Shown here: piece after piece, positions 6,140 through 12,035 of the stretch
Numbering within the stretch: position 1 is the first letter of the stretch
How the letters are laid out: each line of letters opens with the position of its first letter
Source: an uncultured Oscillospiraceae bacterium
Lineage (GTDB): Bacteria > Bacillota > Clostridia > Oscillospirales > Oscillospiraceae
Direction: 5' to 3'
Length of the DNA stretch: 12,035 nucleotides
Assembly (NCBI GenBank): GCA_910585735.1
Contig: CAJUEU010000049.1
Location: 1-12,035 of the forward strand
Made by a program: the position numbers and the translations under genes
The notes under the pieces: model-generated
Databases searched by the model: none
Told to the model about the DNA's origin: nothing
The model's input: only the letters and a program-made list of their open reading frames with translations

Positions 6140-6802
6140 ATGCCCATTCGTTTGGAGGTCTGGGGGGATTACGCCTGCTTTTCCAGACCTGAGATGAAGG
6201 TCGAGAGGGTTTCCTACGATGTTATGACCCCCTCGGCGGCCCGGGGGCTGCTGGAGGCCATCTACTGGCATCCCGGATTGCGGTACACCATTGACCGCAT
6301 CCACGTCTGCGCTCCCATTCGGACCATGAACCTGAGGCGCAACGAGGTCAAATCCACCGTCAGCGCCCGCTCGGCCCGGACCGTGATGGAGCGGGGCAGG
6401 GGAGAGCTGTACCTGGCCACCTCGGAAGACATCCAGCAGCGGGCCGCCCTGCTGCTGCGGGATGTGAAGTATGTCATTGAGGCCCACTTTGACATGACCG
6501 ACCGTGCCGCCCCCGAGGATAACCCCGGCAAGTTCCAGGACATCCTCAAGCGCCGGATCCAACGGGGCCAGTTCTACCATCAGCCTTGTTTTGGCTGCCG
6601 GGAGTTCCCAGCCCAGTTCAAGCTCTGTGAGGCCCTTCCTCCCTGCCCGGAGGAATTGAAAGGAGAAAGAGATCTGGGATATATGCTCTGGGATATGGAC
6701 TATTCTGACCCTGAAAACATTTCCCCGCTCTTCTTCCGGGCCAAGCTGGCAGACGGCGTGCTGAACGTGCCCACACGAAACAGCAGGGAGGTGATCGGAT
6801 GA
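6140..6802 (+). CDS. cas5c: Type I-C Cas5 (Cas5c/Cas5d), crRNA-processing and 5'-handle-binding subunit
   Basis: In type I-C, which lacks Cas6, Cas5 cuts the CRISPR transcript at each repeat hairpin and stays on the 5' handle as a Cascade subunit. The 220-residue product begins MPIRLEVWGDYACFSRPEMK, a typical Cas5d start in the ferredoxin-like RAMP fold. It contains the conserved blocks YDVMTPSAARGLLEAIYWHP (26-45) and HVCAPIRTMNLRRNE (55-69), and the late QFYHQPCFGCREFPA motif. Work on Bacillus halodurans Cas5d assigned catalysis to a Tyr and a neighbouring Lys-His. Tyr, Lys and His residues are present in these blocks (for example Tyr26 or Tyr42, Lys110 and His116), but I cannot align them one to one. 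I chose the ATG at 6140 because AAAGGAG lies 8 bases upstream; an in-frame ATG 13 codons earlier lacks one. The stop overlaps the cas8c start as ATGA. Confidence 0.96.
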   Translation: MPIRLEVWGDYACFSRPEMKVERVSYDVMTPSAARGLLEAIYWHPGLRYTIDRIHVCAPIRTMNLRRNEVKSTVSARSARTVMERGRGELYLATSEDIQQRAALLLRDVKYVIEAHFDMTDRAAPEDNPGKFQDILKRRIQRGQFYHQPCFGCREFPAQFKLCEALPPCPEELKGERDLGYMLWDMDYSDPENISPLFFRAKLADGVLNVPTRNSREVIG

Positions 6803-8553
6803 TTTTGCAAGCCCTGGCAAAGCATTATGAGGTCCTGGTCCAGCAGAAAAAGCTGGATCAGCCGGGCTGGGCCAACGCAAAAATTTCTTACGCCCTCTCT
6901 GTGAGTGCCCAGGGAGAGTTGGAGCAAGTGGGTATCACCAAGATCCTGCCTCCCCAGGACGCGAAGAAAGCCGCGCCCATCCCTCGAACGATATCCCTTC
7001 CTGCCCCGGTGAAACGCTCCAGCGGCGTAGCACCCAATTTTCTTTGGGACAACTCCAGCTATCTTCTCGGGGTTGACAGCAAGGGCAAGCCCCAGCGAAG
7101 CATCGACTGCTTTAACGCCTGCAAAGCCCTGCACCATGAGCTTCTTGACGGTGTGGACTCCCCCGCCGCCAAAGCCCTGCTGGCCTTTTTTGACCATTGG
7201 GACCCCTCTCAGGCTCAGCACCATCCCGCCCTTCAGGATGACTGGGAGGACCTGATCGCCGGCGCCAATCTGGTTTTTCGGCACAACGGCTCCTTTGTTC
7301 ATGAAGATCCCCTTATCCGGCAGGCCTGGCAAAACCACTATGACGCCGAGACGGATGGCCCCCGGACGGTTTGCCTGGTCACCGGGCGGGAGGGACCTGT
7401 GGAAGCCGTTCATCCCTCCATCAAGGGAGTGGCGGGCGCTCAGTCCAGCGGCGCCGCCCTGGTCTCCTTCAACGCCCCCGCCTTTTGCTCCTACGGTAAG
7501 GAACAAAACCTCAACGCCCCGGTGAGCAAGCAGGCCGCCTTTGCCTACACCGCCGCTTTGAACTACATGCTGGCCGACCGGGATCACCTACTTCGGGTCG
7601 GAGATACCACTGTTCTCTTCTGGGCAAAAGGCGGGCAGATCGGCTATCAGGATCTTCTGTTCGGTGCCCTGGTTGGCGAAACGCCCACCTACGCCCCAGG
7701 AGAGATCGCTGGGATGGTCAAGTCCATGCTCCAGGGAGATCACGTTCAATATAACGGAACCATGCTGGATCCCCAAATGGACTTCTACATTCTTGGCCTC
7801 TCTCCCAACGCCGCCCGGCTGTCCGTACGGTTTTTCCTCCACAACACCTTCGGCGGTTTTCTGAAAAATACCCAGGCCCATCAGGACCGGCTGAAGATCG
7901 TCCGCCCCACCAACGACAAGTTTGATTCCATTCCTCTCTGGCGGCTGCTGGGAGCCACGGTCAACCAGAATTCCAGAGATAAATCTCCCTCTCCTGTAAT
8001 GGCCGGAGAGACCCTGCGGGCCATTCTCACAAATACCCGCTATCCCGCTTCTCTTCTCAACGGTGTGACACTTCGGATCCGGGCTGAGCATCAAATCGAC
8101 CGAACACGGGCCGCTATTTTGAAGGCTTACTATTTAAAAAACAGAAATCCAGATATTCCAAAGGAGGTTTTGACTGTGTCTCTGAATTCCACCTGCGATG
8201 ACCCTGCCTATGTCCTTGGCCGACTGTTCTCGGTCTATGAGGCCATCCAGACTGCCGCCAACCCCGGCATCAACACTACCATCAAGGACAAATACTTCAA
8301 CTCGGCCGCATCCACCCCGGCCACTATTTTTCCCATTTTGGGCAATCTGGCCCAGAAGCATCAGAGGAAGCTAAAAGGCTCCAACATGGGACTGTATGTC
8401 TTTTATGAAAAGCAGCTGGGAGAGATCTCCTCTCTGCTGGGCCCCACCTTCTCCACCCGTATGTCCCTGCCCCAGCAGGGCTCGTTCCAGCTTGGCTATT
8501 ACCATCAAACTCAGGACCGCTATCAGAAAAAGGAGGATACCAAAAATGTCTGA
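6799..8553 (+). CDS. cas8c: Type I-C Cascade large subunit Cas8c (Csd1)
   Basis: Cas8c recognises the protospacer-adjacent motif, starts DNA unwinding and recruits Cas3. The 584-residue product is the usual length and opens MILQALAKHYEVLVQQKK, then QPGWANAKISYALSVSAQGE, the standard Csd1 N-terminus. Further family segments are APNFLWDNSSYLLGVD, VCLVTGREGPVEAVHPSIKG, GAQSSGAALVSFNAPAF, LNYMLADRDH and DTTVLFWA. The ATG at 6799 overlaps the cas5c stop (ATGA) and has GGGAGGTGA just upstream. The C-terminal part from codon 460 is preceded by a perfect internal ribosome binding site and is probably also made separately as Cas11c. The gene overlaps cas7c by 8 bases. No frameshift or missing block was seen. 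Confidence 0.96.
   Translation: MILQALAKHYEVLVQQKKLDQPGWANAKISYALSVSAQGELEQVGITKILPPQDAKKAAPIPRTISLPAPVKRSSGVAPNFLWDNSSYLLGVDSKGKPQRSIDCFNACKALHHELLDGVDSPAAKALLAFFDHWDPSQAQHHPALQDDWEDLIAGANLVFRHNGSFVHEDPLIRQAWQNHYDAETDGPRTVCLVTGREGPVEAVHPSIKGVAGAQSSGAALVSFNAPAFCSYGKEQNLNAPVSKQAAFAYTAALNYMLADRDHLLRVGDTTVLFWAKGGQIGYQDLLFGALVGETPTYAPGEIAGMVKSMLQGDHVQYNGTMLDPQMDFYILGLSPNAARLSVRFFLHNTFGGFLKNTQAHQDRLKIVRPTNDKFDSIPLWRLLGATVNQNSRDKSPSPVMAGETLRAILTNTRYPASLLNGVTLRIRAEHQIDRTRAAILKAYYLKNRNPDIPKEVLTVSLNSTCDDPAYVLGRLFSVYEAIQTAANPGINTTIKDKYFNSAASTPATIFPILGNLAQKHQRKLKGSNMGLYVFYEKQLGEISSLLGPTFSTRMSLPQQGSFQLGYYHQTQDRYQKKEDTKNV
8176..8553 (+). CDS. cas11c: Cas11c small subunit, made from an internal start inside cas8c
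   Basis: AAAGGAGG (8160-8167) is followed after 8 bases by a GTG at 8176, exactly in the cas8c frame at codon 460. The resulting 125-residue product, starting (M)SLNSTCDDPAYVLGRLFSVYEA and ending QKKEDTKNV, is helix-rich and basic, with IFPILGNLAQKHQRKLK and YEKQLGEISSLL. In type I-C systems the small subunit Cas11 is known to be translated from inside cas8c, and it forms the belly of Cascade along the non-target strand. Length, position and the near-ideal ribosome binding site all match. The encoded Lys-Glu-Val of Cas8c can be written with many codons, so an intact AAAGGAGG here is unlikely to be chance. The start is GTG, which is easily missed. Confidence 0.82.
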   Translation: MSLNSTCDDPAYVLGRLFSVYEAIQTAANPGINTTIKDKYFNSAASTPATIFPILGNLAQKHQRKLKGSNMGLYVFYEKQLGEISSLLGPTFSTRMSLPQQGSFQLGYYHQTQDRYQKKEDTKNV

Positions 8554-9442
8554 GCCTATTAAAAACCGTTACGAGTTCGTCATCCTGTTCGATGTGGAGA
8601 ACGGCAACCCCAACGGGGATCCCGACGCCGGCAATATGCCCCGGGTAGACCCGGAGACAGGCCTGGGCCTGGTCACCGATGTATGCCTCAAGCGCAAGAT
8701 CCGCAACTATGTGGAGACCGTGAAGGAGGACGCCGCCGGATACCGTATCTACGTCAAGGATGGGGTACCCCTCAACCGCAGTGACGCCGAGGCTTTTGCC
8801 GCCCTGGATGTCACGGAAAAGACCGTAAAGGATGCCAAGAAGGCCGATCCCTCTCTGGATGAGAAGATCCGGGACTGTATGTGCGCCAACTTTTACGACA
8901 TTCGTACCTTTGGGGCCGTTATGACTACCTTTACCAAGACGGCGCTCAACTGCGGCCAGGTCCGGGGCCCAGTACAGCTGGGCTTTGCCCGAAGCATTGA
9001 GCCGGTGCTCCCCCAGGAGATGACCATCACCCGGGTGGCCATCACCACCGAGGCCGACGCGGAGAAAAAGAACACGGAAATGGGCCGGAAATACATCGTT
9101 CCCTACGGGCTCTACCGCTGCGAAGGCTATGTCTCGGCCAACCTGGCCCGAAAGTCCACCGGCTTCTCTGAGGAGGACCTGGAGCTTCTGTGGCAGGCCA
9201 TCCTCAACATGTTTGAAAATGACCGCTCCGCCGCCCGGGGCAAAATGGCCGTGCGGGAGCTCATTATCTTTAAGCATGACAGTGAACTGGGCTGCGCCCC
9301 GGCCTGGAAGCTCTTTGACGCGGTGAAAGTAGAGCGCGCCGACAAGGAGGATCCCTCCGCCGCCCGGGCCTACGGAGACTATCAAGTCCTTGTAAACGAA
9401 GCCGCCCTCCCCGCCGGCGTCACCTGCCGGAGGCTGGGATAA
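8546..9442 (+). CDS. cas7c: Type I-C Cascade backbone subunit Cas7c (Csd2)
   Basis: Several copies of Cas7 polymerise along the crRNA spacer to form the Cascade backbone. The 298-residue product starts MSEPIKNRYEFVILFDVENG, followed by NPNGDPDAGNMPRVDPETG, the hallmark Cas7/Csd2 N-terminus. Further typical blocks are TDVCLKRKIRNYV, CANFYDIRTFGAVM, GQVRGPVQLGFARSIEPV and IVPYGLYRCEGYVSA. The start at 8546 follows AGGAGG with 9 bases of spacing and overlaps the cas8c end by 8 bases; the longer open frame upstream is only the other reading of cas8c. The stop TAA shares its last A with the cas4 ATG. Confidence 0.97.
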   Translation: MSEPIKNRYEFVILFDVENGNPNGDPDAGNMPRVDPETGLGLVTDVCLKRKIRNYVETVKEDAAGYRIYVKDGVPLNRSDAEAFAALDVTEKTVKDAKKADPSLDEKIRDCMCANFYDIRTFGAVMTTFTKTALNCGQVRGPVQLGFARSIEPVLPQEMTITRVAITTEADAEKKNTEMGRKYIVPYGLYRCEGYVSANLARKSTGFSEEDLELLWQAILNMFENDRSAARGKMAVRELIIFKHDSELGCAPAWKLFDAVKVERADKEDPSAARAYGDYQVLVNEAALPAGVTCRRLG

Positions 9443-10101
9443 TGTATGCCGAGGAGGACTACCTCCAGCTCTCCGGCCTGCAGCACTTTGCCTTTTGCCG
9501 CCGCCAGTGGGCGCTTATCCACGTTGAAAATCAATGGGCGGAAAATCTCCGCACGGTAGAGGGAGACCTGCTCCACGCCCGGGCCCATAACGAAAAGCTG
9601 CGGGAGCTGAGGGGGGATATATTGACCCTGCGGGGACTGACCGTTTTCTCTCCTTCCCTTGGTCTATCCGGTAAATGCGATGTGGTAGAATTCCACGCCG
9701 ATCCCTTCGGCGTTTCTCTCCGCGGCGAAAAAGGGCTGTGGCGTCCCTACCCCGTGGAATATAAGAGAGGCGCCCCAAAGGCAGGAAATGAAGACGCCCT
9801 CCAGCTCTGTGCCCAAGCTCTGTGCCTGGAGGAAATGCTTTGCTGCTCCATCCCCGAAGGCTCCCTTTACTACGGGGAGACCCACCGGCGCGCTCAGGTA
9901 ACATTGGACGGGGCTCTGCGCCAACAGGTCCGGGATTTGAGTGAGGAGATGCACCGGCTCTATGCCCGGGGCCACACACCCAGGGTAAAACCCGCCAAAG
10001 CCTGTAATGCCTGCTCTCTGAAGGATCTATGTCTTCCAGCCCTGACACGCAAAAAACCTGTGGCAGATTATCTGGCTCAGGCCATGGAGGGCTCCCGATG
10101 A
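9442..10101 (+). CDS. cas4: CRISPR-associated Cas4 exonuclease, iron-sulfur protein
   Basis: Cas4 trims prespacers and checks the adjacent motif so that Cas1-Cas2 insert them in the right orientation. The 219-residue protein has the RecB-type nuclease signature: Asp80 in GKCDVVEF, and Glu106 and Lys108 in PVEYKRG. The four cysteines for a 4Fe-4S cluster are Cys19 (FAFCRRQW) plus Cys188, Cys191 and Cys197 (CNACSLKDLC). The ATG at 9442 overlaps the cas7c stop as TAATG, with GGAGG just upstream inside cas7c. The gene ends ATGA into cas1. Tight coupling with cas1 fits the known Cas4-Cas1 complex of type I-C. Confidence 0.97.
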   Translation: MYAEEDYLQLSGLQHFAFCRRQWALIHVENQWAENLRTVEGDLLHARAHNEKLRELRGDILTLRGLTVFSPSLGLSGKCDVVEFHADPFGVSLRGEKGLWRPYPVEYKRGAPKAGNEDALQLCAQALCLEEMLCCSIPEGSLYYGETHRRAQVTLDGALRQQVRDLSEEMHRLYARGHTPRVKPAKACNACSLKDLCLPALTRKKPVADYLAQAMEGSR

Positions 10102-11129
10102 GACATCTTCTCAATACTCTGTTCATCACCTCAGAGGACATCTATCTCTCCCTGGATGGAGAAAATGTGGTGGCCAACCGGGAGGGGCAGGCGGTGGCCC
10201 GTTATCCTCTCCACATGCTGTCCGGGATCCTGTCCTTCTCCTATTCCGGCGCCTCTCCCGCGCTGATGGGCGCCTGTGCCCAGCGGGAGATCGGCCTGAC
10301 CTTCTGTACCCCCAGGGGAAAGTTTCTGGCACGGGTCTCGGGCGAAAGTAGTGGGAATGTCCTGCTGCGGCGGATGCAGTACCGTATGGCGGATGATCCG
10401 GCCCAGAGCTGTCTCATTGCCCGGAACATGATCTTCGGAAAAGTCTACAATACCCGCTGGAGTATGGAGCGTACTCAGCGGGACCACGGGCTTCGAATAG
10501 ACGGGGCGGCTCTGTCCGGCGCTTCCCGGGTCTTGAAGGACCTTCTCCCTCTCATAAACGCCGAAACCTCTTTGGACAGTTTACGGGGCCTGGAGGGAGC
10601 CGGAGCTTCCGCCTACTTTCAGGTGCTGGACCATATGATCCTCAACGACAAAGAGACCTTCTCTTTCCAGGGCCGTACACGAAGACCACCATTGGACCCC
10701 TTCAATGCCCTGCTTTCTTTCTCATACAGCCTTCTTGCCAACGACTGCGCCTCCGCCTTAGAGAGCGTGGGACTGGACAGCTATGTGGGCTTTCTCCACC
10801 GTGACCGGCCCGGGCGGACCTCTTTGGCGCTGGACTTGATGGAGGAGTTAAGGCCCTGCTTGGCCGACCGCTTTGTACTTACTCTGGTCAATAACCGGGT
10901 CGTGAACGCCGACAGCTTTCAGTACCGGGAAGGCGGAGCCGTCCTTATGCGCGATGACGCCCGGCGGACTTTCCTTCGCGCCTGGCAGGAGCGAAAACGG
11001 AAAACCATTACCCACCCCTATCTGGGAGAAAAGCTGCCTTGGGGACTGGTTCCTTACATTCAAGCGCTTCTCCTGGCCCGGTACATCCGGGGCGATTTGG
11101 ACGCCTACCCGCCCTTTTTGTGGAAGTGA
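10098..11129 (+). CDS. cas1: CRISPR integrase Cas1, type I-C
   Basis: Cas1 is the metal-dependent integrase that joins new spacers to the leader-proximal repeat, acting as two dimers bridged by Cas2. The 343-residue protein starts MRHLLNTLFITSEDIYLSLD, typical of I-C Cas1. The catalytic residues are visible: Glu166 in LRGLEGAGASAYF, His234 in GFLHRDRPGRTSLALDLMEE, and the acidic pair Asp246/Glu249 in the same stretch. I chose the ATG at 10098, which overlaps the cas4 stop (ATGA) and has GGAGG 7 bases upstream. The frame is open for 23 codons before it, but those codons read cas4 out of frame. No disruption was seen. Confidence 0.97.
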   Translation: MRHLLNTLFITSEDIYLSLDGENVVANREGQAVARYPLHMLSGILSFSYSGASPALMGACAQREIGLTFCTPRGKFLARVSGESSGNVLLRRMQYRMADDPAQSCLIARNMIFGKVYNTRWSMERTQRDHGLRIDGAALSGASRVLKDLLPLINAETSLDSLRGLEGAGASAYFQVLDHMILNDKETFSFQGRTRRPPLDPFNALLSFSYSLLANDCASALESVGLDSYVGFLHRDRPGRTSLALDLMEELRPCLADRFVLTLVNNRVVNADSFQYREGGAVLMRDDARRTFLRAWQERKRKTITHPYLGEKLPWGLVPYIQALLLARYIRGDLDAYPPFLWK

Positions 11130-11136
11130 GGTCTTT

Positions 11137-11427
11137 ATGCTGGTTTTGATCACTTACGATGTCAACACCGGGGATGCTGCCGGACGAAAGCGTCTGCGGC
11201 AAATCGCAAGGCAATGTGTTAACTATGGCCAGCGGGTCCAGAATTCTGTTTTTGAATGTCTGGTGGATCCTGCACAGTGCAGGGTCTTGCAGGCCAGCCT
11301 CTGCCATATCATGGATCCAACCCGGGACAGTCTTCGGTTTTATTATCTGGGCGACCGATACGAACGAAAAATCGAACACTTTGGAGCCAAAACGACCTAT
11401 CTGCCCGAAGAACCTTTGATCCTTTGA
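11137..11427 (+). CDS. cas2: CRISPR adaptation protein Cas2
   Basis: Cas2 forms the central dimer of the Cas1-Cas2 integration complex. The 96-residue product is the normal size and begins MLVLITYDVNTGDAAGRKRL, with the conserved Asp8 at the end of the first beta strand. It then shows NYGQRVQNSVFECLVD, the usual second strand region, and RFYYLGDRY. The ATG at 11137 lies 7 bases after the cas1 stop, with AGTGAGG as ribosome binding site. A longer open frame upstream is an artefact of cas1. This is the last gene of the operon, and the CRISPR leader starts right after it. Confidence 0.96.
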   Translation: MLVLITYDVNTGDAAGRKRLRQIARQCVNYGQRVQNSVFECLVDPAQCRVLQASLCHIMDPTRDSLRFYYLGDRYERKIEHFGAKTTYLPEEPLIL

Positions 11428-11596
11428 GTGCGAAAGGAGAGTGGTCATAGTTTCCCCGGAAGGTTCGCACTGAAAAAGAGGAGCGGACAGGGCGTCTTTC
11501 TTTTGAATTCCAGAAAAATTTCGTGATTTTTATTTATTTAGTAAATAATTTGTGACGTATGACAAATTTGCAGGAATGTTTTTGTGCATTTCTGCA
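11428..11596 (+). promoter_or_regulatory. CRISPR leader
   Basis: This 169-base gene-free stretch lies between cas2 and the first repeat. Its second half is strongly AT-rich, as leaders usually are, in sharp contrast to the GC-rich genes and repeats. AGTGCGAA (11427-11434) and TTCGCACT (11464-11471) are perfect 8-bp inverted arms. TTATTTA-G-TAAATAA (11534-11548) is a second palindrome, about 50 bases before repeat 1. The array promoter should lie here, but no -35/-10 pair stands out. The last bases before the first repeat are the expected spacer-insertion site. Confidence 0.8.
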
Positions 11597-12035
11597 GTCG
11601 CCCCCCGCACGGGGGGCGCGGATTGAAATGAAAAATTCTGGGCCTACTACCGGGCCCACGCCCGGTCGCCCCCCGCACGGGGGGCGCGGATTGAAATGGC
11701 CGGCCGCATCCCCGCCATCAAGATGGGAAGTCGCCCCCCGCACGGGGGGCGCGGATTGAAATAACTCGGATAAACTCACGCTCCTCCAGCGCAGAGTCGC
11801 CCCCCGCACGGGGGGCGCGGATTGAAATTCATCGGAGTATGATATGGACTGACTGGTATTGCGTCGCCCCCCGCACGGGGGGCGCGGATTGAAATAAGGG
11901 CGTTGCCCGGTATGACGGCACCCCCGTCAGTCGCCCCCCGCACGGGGGGCGCGGATTGAAATGTGTTATTATATTATCAGAAAGGAGGTGAACAAGTCGC
12001 CCCCCGCACGGGGGGCGCGGATTGAAATTCTGAGG
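11597..12035 (+). CRISPR. Type I-C CRISPR array, seven identical 33-nt repeats, truncated by the window end
   Basis: Repeats lie at 11597-11629, 11665-11697, 11730-11762, 11796-11828, 11863-11895, 11930-11962 and 11996-12028, with no mismatch among them. The six spacers are 35, 32, 33, 34, 34 and 33 nt; a seventh starts at 12029. Each repeat opens with GT, then an 8-bp GC stem, CGCCCCCC paired with GGGGGGCG around GCAC. The tail is CGGATTGAAAT, exactly 11 nt, the handle length expected after Cas5c cleavage at the stem base. The orientation is clear: the leader and cas genes are on the left and the conserved GATTGAAAT end faces the spacers. With no degenerate repeat, this is the leader-proximal, newest part of the array, and the distal end is out of view. 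Spacer 5 reads open as KGVARYDGTPV, and spacer 6 carries a Shine-Dalgarno sequence. Confidence 0.99.

Noticed and set aside
8324..9385. Minus-strand frame of 353 codons opposite cas7c
   Set aside because: It is longer than cas7c itself but lacks any family resemblance, while the plus strand encodes an unmistakable Cas7. It is a shadow frame from GC-biased third positions.
10029..10097. 23-codon upstream extension of cas1
   Set aside because: The bases code for the C-terminus of cas4 in another frame, and the ATGA overlap at 10098 with GGAGG upstream is the normal start.
11428..11596. A possible trans-acting RNA or anti-repeat in the leader
   Set aside because: No stretch complementary to the repeat is present, and type I systems do not use a tracrRNA.
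11534..11809. A 91-codon minus-strand open frame across the leader and first repeats, with repeated NPRPPCGG/IRAPRAGG-like peptides
   Set aside because: It is a translation of the CRISPR repeats, a well-known source of false proteins. It has no ribosome binding site and its periodicity equals the repeat-spacer unit.

Overview
The window looks like a chromosomal piece of an anaerobic, spore-forming, GC-rich Bacillota, most likely Clostridia of the Oscillospirales type. The reasons are an anaerobic (class III) ribonucleotide reductase, a two-gene dipicolinate synthase operon (a spore-core trait), strong AGGAGG-type ribosome binding sites, and a type I-C CRISPR repeat ending in GATTGAAAT. The genus is inference.

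Layout. (1) Positions 1-643, minus strand: the 5' part of nrdD, running off the left edge, with its own promoter near 725-753. (2) 1021-2480, minus strand: dpaA and dpaB, overlapping or nearly so, with a good match to a sigma-K promoter at 2513-2540 and a strong intrinsic terminator at 953-991. (3) 2553-3755, plus strand: a decayed mobile-element remnant. It holds a 42-residue small gene, a hairpin, a large serine recombinase that has lost most of its catalytic domain and is frameshifted, and a terminator. (4) 3769-11427, plus strand: a complete type I-C CRISPR-Cas operon in canonical order, cas3-cas5c-cas8c-cas7c-cas4-cas1-cas2. A separate internal start inside cas8c should make the small subunit Cas11c. 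(5) 11428-11596: the leader. (6) 11597-12035: a CRISPR array with seven identical 33-nt repeats and six full spacers, cut by the right edge.

How the genes work together. Cas1, Cas2 and Cas4 choose, trim and insert new spacers at the leader end next to cas2. Cas5c should cut the array transcript at the base of the repeat hairpin, leaving an 11-nt 5' handle. Cas5c, Cas8c, Cas7c and Cas11c form the Cascade surveillance complex, and Cas3 is the recruited nuclease-helicase that destroys the target. All signature motifs that I can check are intact, so the system looks functional. The only clearly broken gene is the recombinase next door.

The CRISPR system itself is a known subtype. The parts most worth a second look are the unannotated in-frame Cas11c start, the paired dyads ahead of cas3 and cas5c, a spacer carrying a complete Shine-Dalgarno sequence, and the sigma-K-like promoter of dpaAB.
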